A stretch of 64,000 bases of DNA, from the NCBI GenBank assembly GCA_022449345.1, contig JAKURL010000003.1, forward strand, positions 1-64,000, written 5' to 3'. The notes beneath the pieces are model-generated. The model searched no databases and was not told the DNA's origin. It saw only the letters and a list, made by a program, of their open reading frames with translations. The stretch comes from Candidatus Thalassarchaeum sp. GTDB lineage: Archaea > Thermoplasmatota > Poseidoniia > Poseidoniales > Thalassarchaeaceae. This document shows positions 59,629-64,000 of the stretch, piece after piece (positions within the stretch are counted from its first letter, which is position 1; each line of letters opens with the position of its first letter). The position numbers and the translations under genes are program-made.

Positions 59629-60811
59629 ATGAAGGCACAATGATTCCCACAGTGGATGTGAGCACCATGATTGCCACAGCGATCGAGTATGTGGTCAGCA
59701 CATTGGTCGTCTCAATCATCCACCCTCCCAGAACTGGTGCTAGTGGGATGAATATCAGGGAGCCGATGGCATCCAGCGAGTTGACTCTGCCACGCAGGTG
59801 CTGATCCACGCTGTCCGACATCGTGGTCCTCCAAATTACTCCCAGAGTGCCTCCAAGAGTACCCTCGATCAGCACGAACAGCAGGATTAACCAGAACGGG
59901 ATGGGCATAGCCCACATCAGCATGCACCAGGCAATACCTCCAATGAACATGTAGAACACTGTGCCTCTGGACTCCTTGGGGATGGGCCTCATACCTTCAA
60001 TCACTGAACCGATCATCGCACCCCCTGCTCCAAATGCCCCGAACAGCCCGAACTCCCTTGCTCCCAGACCCTTGTTCTCGATGCTGAACGGGATCCCTAT
60101 CTCTATTGCCGAGTCTCCGACATGCCAAATCATGGCCATGATGATACCCGCGAAAAGCCATGGCTGGGTCTTGACGAAAGCCCATGCTTCGGTCACCTCT
60201 TCGCGCAGGCTTTCTGCCTCCTCTTCCCTCTGAATCGGGACCTCTGAGATGGTCCACAAGACCGCCCCGCTGAACAGGAAAGTCAGCACATCGAGGAACA
60301 GGCACACCTCGATTCCCCACTGCTCCACTGTGATGCCTCCTATCAGAGGCCCCAGCATCCAAGCAGCCGTCATGGCCACGCCCCTCAGGGCATTAGCCTG
60401 AGGCAGAATTTCCTCTTCCACTAGATCAGGCACCAACGCACCGATGGCAGGAATCGAGAACGCACCCGCACCACCGGTGAGAAAGGTAATCACGAGTAGC
60501 GTCTTGATCACATCGAAGCCAGCCATCAGAGCTAACATCGCTATCGTGACTAGGATCGCTTGGGCCAAATCTGAGATGAGAGCAACCGTCCTCCGCGGCA
60601 TCCTGTCTACGACCATGCCCCCATACAGAAGCAAGGGGAGATGTCCGAGGAAGTAGGCGGTGAAGACCAGACCATAGGCCTTGGGTCCACCCACTTCGGC
60701 TATGGTCCACCCCATCCCGATTATGAAGATCGAAGTGCCCAGCATGTTGACGCCGTTTCCAATCAGCAGACGACGAAACTCGGGTATCCCCCATGCCCTG
60801 ACCAAACTCAT
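59561..60811 (-). CDS. MFS transporter (drug/siderophore-exporter type), GC-rich
   Basis: 416 residues with about twelve hydrophobic segments and the major-facilitator loop motif GGMVVDRMPRRTVAL (matching G-x-x-x-D-R-x-x-R-R) between helices 2 and 3. It resembles EntS-like exporters in wording (ILPQANALRGVAMTAAWMLGPLIGG). The substrate is unknown. By eye the gene is richer in G+C than its neighbours, with many GCC/CTG codons, and is flanked by the most AT-rich stretch of the window, which points to acquisition from another lineage. It overlaps the small membrane-protein gene convergently by 68 bases. Confidence 0.85.
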   Translation of the reverse strand: MSLVRAWGIPEFRRLLIGNGVNMLGTSIFIIGMGWTIAEVGGPKAYGLVFTAYFLGHLPLLLYGGMVVDRMPRRTVALISDLAQAILVTIAMLALMAGFDVIKTLLVITFLTGGAGAFSIPAIGALVPDLVEEEILPQANALRGVAMTAAWMLGPLIGGITVEQWGIEVCLFLDVLTFLFSGAVLWTISEVPIQREEEAESLREEVTEAWAFVKTQPWLFAGIIMAMIWHVGDSAIEIGIPFSIENKGLGAREFGLFGAFGAGGAMIGSVIEGMRPIPKESRGTVFYMFIGGIAWCMLMWAMPIPFWLILLFVLIEGTLGGTLGVIWRTTMSDSVDQHLRGRVNSLDAIGSLIFIPLAPVLGGWMIETTNVLTTYSIAVAIMVLTSTVGIIVPSFRRFERIEHHDFPLSDSLTQSE

Positions 60812-61084
60812 AAGTAAAAATGCACAAAATGTTGCATTTCAATCTGCTTATTCGTAGGCGTTAGAATATGCAAAATTTACAGAACCTAATCGATTGTCAA
60901 TCAAACTTCGTTTTTTAAAAATGTTATTTTTCAATTTCCTAATTTTTTTTAAATTTATTGTACAATCGTTCAATATATTACGGAATTATAGTTATTTCAT
61001 GCAATTTTCTTCTATTTCAATACTCGTTTGTACCAATGATTATATCATTGCTGTTACGGGACTGGCGGTATTGGAGTGAACGCC
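60812..61084. other. AT-rich intergenic region with possible promoter
   Basis: About 270 bases without a credible gene, the most AT-rich part of the window, with long T and A runs (for example around 60915-60955). A TATA-like CAATATATTA at 60971-60980 could drive the glutamate-synthase genes with a leader of ~80 bases; the T-runs could end transcripts. Short frames in the region are low-complexity and not supported. Confidence 0.5.
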
Positions 61085-62590
61085 ATGCTAGAGTCGACTG
61101 GGGAAGGTACTACTACCGCTGCGGCGGGAGTCTTGACATTGGAAAAATTCGGAGCCGAATCTGCTCTAATTGGTAGAGAGATGGCAGACCAATATCATCG
61201 CTATAATATCGATACCGAGGAAGTCGATGATGTCGATCCATTACCACACAGATTCCTAGTAGAAGTCGGCAAAGTTGGATTGGCAAAATTCATTCTGTCT
61301 GAGGTATTTCACTACGGCTTGAAACCAGATGTAATTCTCTCGAGGCCCTGCACCTACGGTGTCTTCTCCGGTCCGGTTGGCGGATTCTTACCTCGACCCA
61401 AACTATGCGTCGGATGTCTACGGTGCACAGTCCAACATCCTGACTTTGTCAAAGTCCTGCCAAACCCAGATCTCCTTGCGTTGGGTGACAAATACACCAC
61501 TCACGGGCACATCACTGCTATCGATGAAGAGTCGAAGAAGGGCATGGTGCCTGTCCGTGGCCAAGGATACCGAGGTAGATTTGGAGGCCCCGGATTCGAT
61601 GGAATGCTAACCGACATGTCCGAGATTGTTCGCCCGAGCAGAGACGGTATACATGGCCGAGAACTAATCGGAACAAGTGTTGATATTGGTACCAAACCAA
61701 TGCACCTTTCCTTCGATTCTGACGGAAACATCGTCGGCAAAACTCCTGATATGTTCACTATAAAAGTTCCATTCGTCTTCGATATTCCACCCGGCGATCT
61801 TGGTACTCAGAGGTTAGCTGAGGTGCTCAACTCAACGTGCAAGCGGATCGACACTTTGGCTTGCATGAATGCATCTGATGTCTTAGATTGGGGGCTTGAT
61901 GCACCTCATATCGTGCCAGTTGTATCTTCACCATCTCCCGAAACTGCCGCTTCATTCCCCAAGGCTCGCCTTATCGAGTTAGATGCTTGGAACAAGCAAG
62001 CCTTCGAACTACTTCGTTCTTCGACAGAGGCTCTTGTTGGTGTTCGAATCAATTTCACCGATGGTTGGCAGGAGACCATGATGAAGGCGGTCAACAATCG
62101 CGCGGATGTCATTCATCTCAATGCTGACTTACACGGTCGAGGAGGAGATGGCAGATTCGTTAGCGACCTCCTGAAGGAGGCACACATGCTACTCATCGAA
62201 AAGGGATGCAGAGACATGGTTACTCTGATTGGTGCAGGTGGTATTGTCAGTGCCGACCATCTGCCTAAGGCAATCATCAGTGGTCTTGACGCGGTAGCTC
62301 TCGACTTACCGGTTCTATTCGCATTACAGGGTCGTTCCCACGGTTCCCTGCAAACTCGTGATGGGGTAAAGGGAACGTTGCCAAGAAAGATGACCAATGA
62401 TTGGGCAGAACAACGCCTCACCAACCTCTGTGGTTCTTGGAGAGATCAATTGCTTGAGATCCTAGGTGCAATGGGTATCCGAGAAGTTCGTCGACTTAGA
62501 GGAGAGTTTGGTCGTTCGATGATTGTTACACATCTCGAGGATGAGGCCTTCGAAGGCATAGAGGGTTATGTTAGTGGGGGTGCTGCATGA
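61085..62590 (+). CDS. Glutamate synthase FMN-domain-like protein (first of two)
   Basis: About 501 residues. The C-terminal half resembles the FMN/2-oxoglutarate barrel of glutamate synthase: DVIHLNADLHGRGGDGRFV, VTLIGAGGIVSADHLPKAI and the end WRDQLLEILGAMGIREVRRLRG. The N-terminal half has CVGCLRC, a possible Fe-S or metal site, and no recognised domain. Compared with the next gene, the Gly-rich phosphate-binding segments are changed, so it may be a divergent or non-catalytic partner. ATG 61085 was chosen because GGAG at 61073-61076 lies 8 bases upstream; GTG 61076 is an alternative. The stop overlaps the next gene. Confidence 0.75.
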   Translation: MLESTGEGTTTAAAGVLTLEKFGAESALIGREMADQYHRYNIDTEEVDDVDPLPHRFLVEVGKVGLAKFILSEVFHYGLKPDVILSRPCTYGVFSGPVGGFLPRPKLCVGCLRCTVQHPDFVKVLPNPDLLALGDKYTTHGHITAIDEESKKGMVPVRGQGYRGRFGGPGFDGMLTDMSEIVRPSRDGIHGRELIGTSVDIGTKPMHLSFDSDGNIVGKTPDMFTIKVPFVFDIPPGDLGTQRLAEVLNSTCKRIDTLACMNASDVLDWGLDAPHIVPVVSSPSPETAASFPKARLIELDAWNKQAFELLRSSTEALVGVRINFTDGWQETMMKAVNNRADVIHLNADLHGRGGDGRFVSDLLKEAHMLLIEKGCRDMVTLIGAGGIVSADHLPKAIISGLDAVALDLPVLFALQGRSHGSLQTRDGVKGTLPRKMTNDWAEQRLTNLCGSWRDQLLEILGAMGIREVRRLRGEFGRSMIVTHLEDEAFEGIEGYVSGGAA

Positions 62591-63909
62591 TGACGATAGT
62601 AAAACCAAGTCAGACACTTATCGAGAAAACTACCGGATTGATGCAAGACGGAATGAATGCCGTAGCTTTTGGTGAATATGGAATTCCTGAGGCTCTAGGT
62701 GACGCTCGCTGGACTGATGAGTTGATTCTCTCGACTTGGTATATGGCAGAAACAGGAAAGATTCCTGATGGTTTGAATTACAAGACCGGAAAGTCAGACG
62801 GTGGTTTTGATAGACTGGATTTTAAATTCCTCCCCGAGTCAGAATGGCTACGACATTCTGAGGAAATAGGAACTACACTCGACTTGAATCGCCGAGGCGA
62901 TGCCAAGAGAAAATTGACTTGCGACATACCTTGGTACGGAGGTGGTATGTCATATGGTTCTGTTTCTGTGAATGTGATGATGTCTAGAGCCCGAAATTCG
63001 GCTCGTTGGAATTCATTCATGTCTACTGGCGAGGGGGGTTATCCTGCGCCGTTGATGGAATGCAAAGAGAATGTGATTACCCAAGTCGCTACAGGCTACT
63101 TCGGCGTAGAAGAGGAGACGATTCAAGCCGCACCTATTGTCGAATTCAAGTACGCTCAAGGTGCAAAGCCGGGATTGGGCGGCCATCTTCTTGCAGCAAA
63201 AGCAGGAGAAGAAGTCGCCAAGTTGAGAGGAAGCGTACCATTCGTCAGCCTGTTCAGCCCGTTTCCATTCCATTCGACATATTCAGTTGAGGATCACTCA
63301 AAACATCTTGATTGGATTGAGACAGTAAATCCGACAGCGATACTTTCGGTCAAAGTAAGCACCCCTCACGATGTAGACATGGTCGCAGTTGGCTCATTTT
63401 ACGCAGGAGCACACATCATCCATCTTGACGGTTCATACGGTGGAACAGGTGCTGCGCCCGAGATCGCGAAGAAGAATATCGCAATGCCGATTGAACTTGC
63501 AATTCCTAAGGTGCATAAGTTCCTGCAAGCGGAAGGTGTCAGAGACAGGGTCACTCTGATCGCAAGCGGAGGGGTTCGAACCGCGGATGATATTGCCAAG
63601 GCGATTGCCCTTGGCGCAGATGGTTGTGTCCTCGGAACAACTGACCTCGTCGGCCTCGGATGCACAAGGTGCTCCAACTGCGAGGGAGGCCCATCCGGCC
63701 GAGGTTGTCCATGGGGATTGACCACGACTGATGTTGAGTTGCAAGAATGGGTTCAGCCAGATTGGGCAGAAGAGAGATTACACAATCTCTACTCTGCAAT
63801 GCAGTATCGTATCCGTGATATCCTACGCAAATTGGGTCTTTCAGATGTTAGTGAGCTGCGTGGCCGCACTGACTTACTCAGCTACATTGGAAAGGAGGCC
63901 GGCGAATGA
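62587..63909 (+). CDS. Glutamate synthase-type FMN-binding protein (second of two)
   Basis: 440 residues. The FMN-binding barrel of the glutamate synthase large subunit: YGGGMSYGSVSV, AKPGLGGHLLAAKAG, HIIHLDGSYGGTGAAPEI, VTLIASGGVRTADDIAKA and ADGCVLGTTDLVGLGC, followed by the [3Fe-4S]-type cysteine motif CTRCSNCEGGPSGRGCP. In bacteria this domain is part of a 1500-residue GltB; archaea carry it as a separate ~500-residue protein. It uses ammonia from glutamine to make glutamate, or acts in a related FMN amidotransferase. The start overlaps the previous gene (ATGA). Confidence 0.85.
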   Translation: MMTIVKPSQTLIEKTTGLMQDGMNAVAFGEYGIPEALGDARWTDELILSTWYMAETGKIPDGLNYKTGKSDGGFDRLDFKFLPESEWLRHSEEIGTTLDLNRRGDAKRKLTCDIPWYGGGMSYGSVSVNVMMSRARNSARWNSFMSTGEGGYPAPLMECKENVITQVATGYFGVEEETIQAAPIVEFKYAQGAKPGLGGHLLAAKAGEEVAKLRGSVPFVSLFSPFPFHSTYSVEDHSKHLDWIETVNPTAILSVKVSTPHDVDMVAVGSFYAGAHIIHLDGSYGGTGAAPEIAKKNIAMPIELAIPKVHKFLQAEGVRDRVTLIASGGVRTADDIAKAIALGADGCVLGTTDLVGLGCTRCSNCEGGPSGRGCPWGLTTTDVELQEWVQPDWAEERLHNLYSAMQYRIRDILRKLGLSDVSELRGRTDLLSYIGKEAGE

Positions 63910-64000
63910 TTGACCCAAACACAATTATCAATGCCCGCAGAAGGATGACTGCATCACATCCAAAGTTTGAGAGAAAAGAAGAGGATGCTGCAGAAGGCGG
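63906..64000 (+). CDS. Third gene of the glutamate synthase-like operon, cut by window end
   Basis: ATG 63906 overlaps the stop of the previous gene (ATGA). The visible 31 residues (MIDPNTIINARRRM, then SHPKFERKEEDAAEG) are charged and give no motif. By context it could be a glutamine amidotransferase, GXGXG or FAD subunit of the same enzyme, but nothing in the fragment proves it. Confidence 0.6.
   Translation, partial: MIDPNTIINARRRMTASHPKFERKEEDAAEG

Noticed and set aside
60894..61176. Short plus-strand frames in the AT-rich spacer
   Set aside because: Phe/Ile/Asn-rich low-complexity translation from AT-rich DNA, and the second overlaps the glutamate synthase gene start.
1..64000. CRISPR arrays, transposases, integrases, rRNA genes
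   Set aside because: No regularly spaced repeats, no transposase or integrase motif, and no conserved rRNA segments were seen on reading both strands.

Overview
The window looks like a chromosome segment of a planktonic marine archaeon, most likely a Marine Group II euryarchaeon (Candidatus Poseidoniales, Thermoplasmatota). This is inferred from gene content, since no 16S rRNA is present. Archaeal markers are archaeosine tRNA-guanine transglycosylase, the small DNA primase subunit, ABCE1, archaeal triosephosphate isomerase, CTP-dependent riboflavin kinase, archaeal NMN adenylyltransferase, a DRG-type GTPase, aconitase X and a tiny eL41-like ribosomal protein. They are mixed with bacterial-type genes (GrpE, TatC, sucCD, dpp-type ABC transporter, HpnC/D/E-like squalene genes) and with lipoproteins carrying Cys-rich 'GCT...DDGSC' repeats. 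Genes are tightly packed, often with ATGA-type overlaps, and TTG/GTG starts are common. There is no rRNA, CRISPR array, transposase or prophage.

Layout: 1-9.2 kb holds a partial lamin-tail secreted protein, a BNR-repeat lipoprotein, IleRS, an HMA-DUF4396 membrane protein, NadE, a SPOUT methyltransferase, and a divergent ZIP transporter/NikR-like regulator pair. 9.2-18 kb holds fused aconitase X (archaeal mevalonate pathway), TgtA without its zinc cysteines, and a four-gene ABC-2 exporter operon. 18-34 kb is mainly housekeeping and metabolism (TruA, RibK, a PqqB-like hydrolase, Kbl, citrate synthase, TatC, DRG GTPase, NadM, GrpE), plus a GDPD-family protein whose HRG motif sits at the C-terminus. 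34-42 kb holds ABCE1 with a degraded Fe-S domain, a squalene-type gene trio, and sucCD. 42-51 kb holds a sugar nucleotidyltransferase, a large SF2 helicase, PriS, TpiA, eL41, two tRNAs and a SprT-like protease. 51-59 kb is a complete peptide-type ABC importer in which one permease and one ATPase carry extra hydrophobic segments. 59-64 kb holds an MFS transporter of different base composition, a long AT-rich spacer, and two tandem glutamate-synthase FMN-domain genes.

The strongest candidates for undescribed biology are (1) the importer at 51-59 kb, whose DppD-like ATPase has transmembrane-like stretches inside the nucleotide-binding domain and whose DppC-like permease has an extra multi-helix insertion; (2) loss of metal ligands in two normally conserved translation enzymes (Fe-S cysteines of ABCE1, zinc cysteines of TgtA), which could reflect metal sparing; (3) an apparently circularly permuted GDPD; (4) an HpnC/D/E-like squalene cluster in an archaeon; and (5) an AN1-like zinc finger encoded in frame directly behind a stop codon. 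All functional calls rest on reading the sequence; no database search was run.
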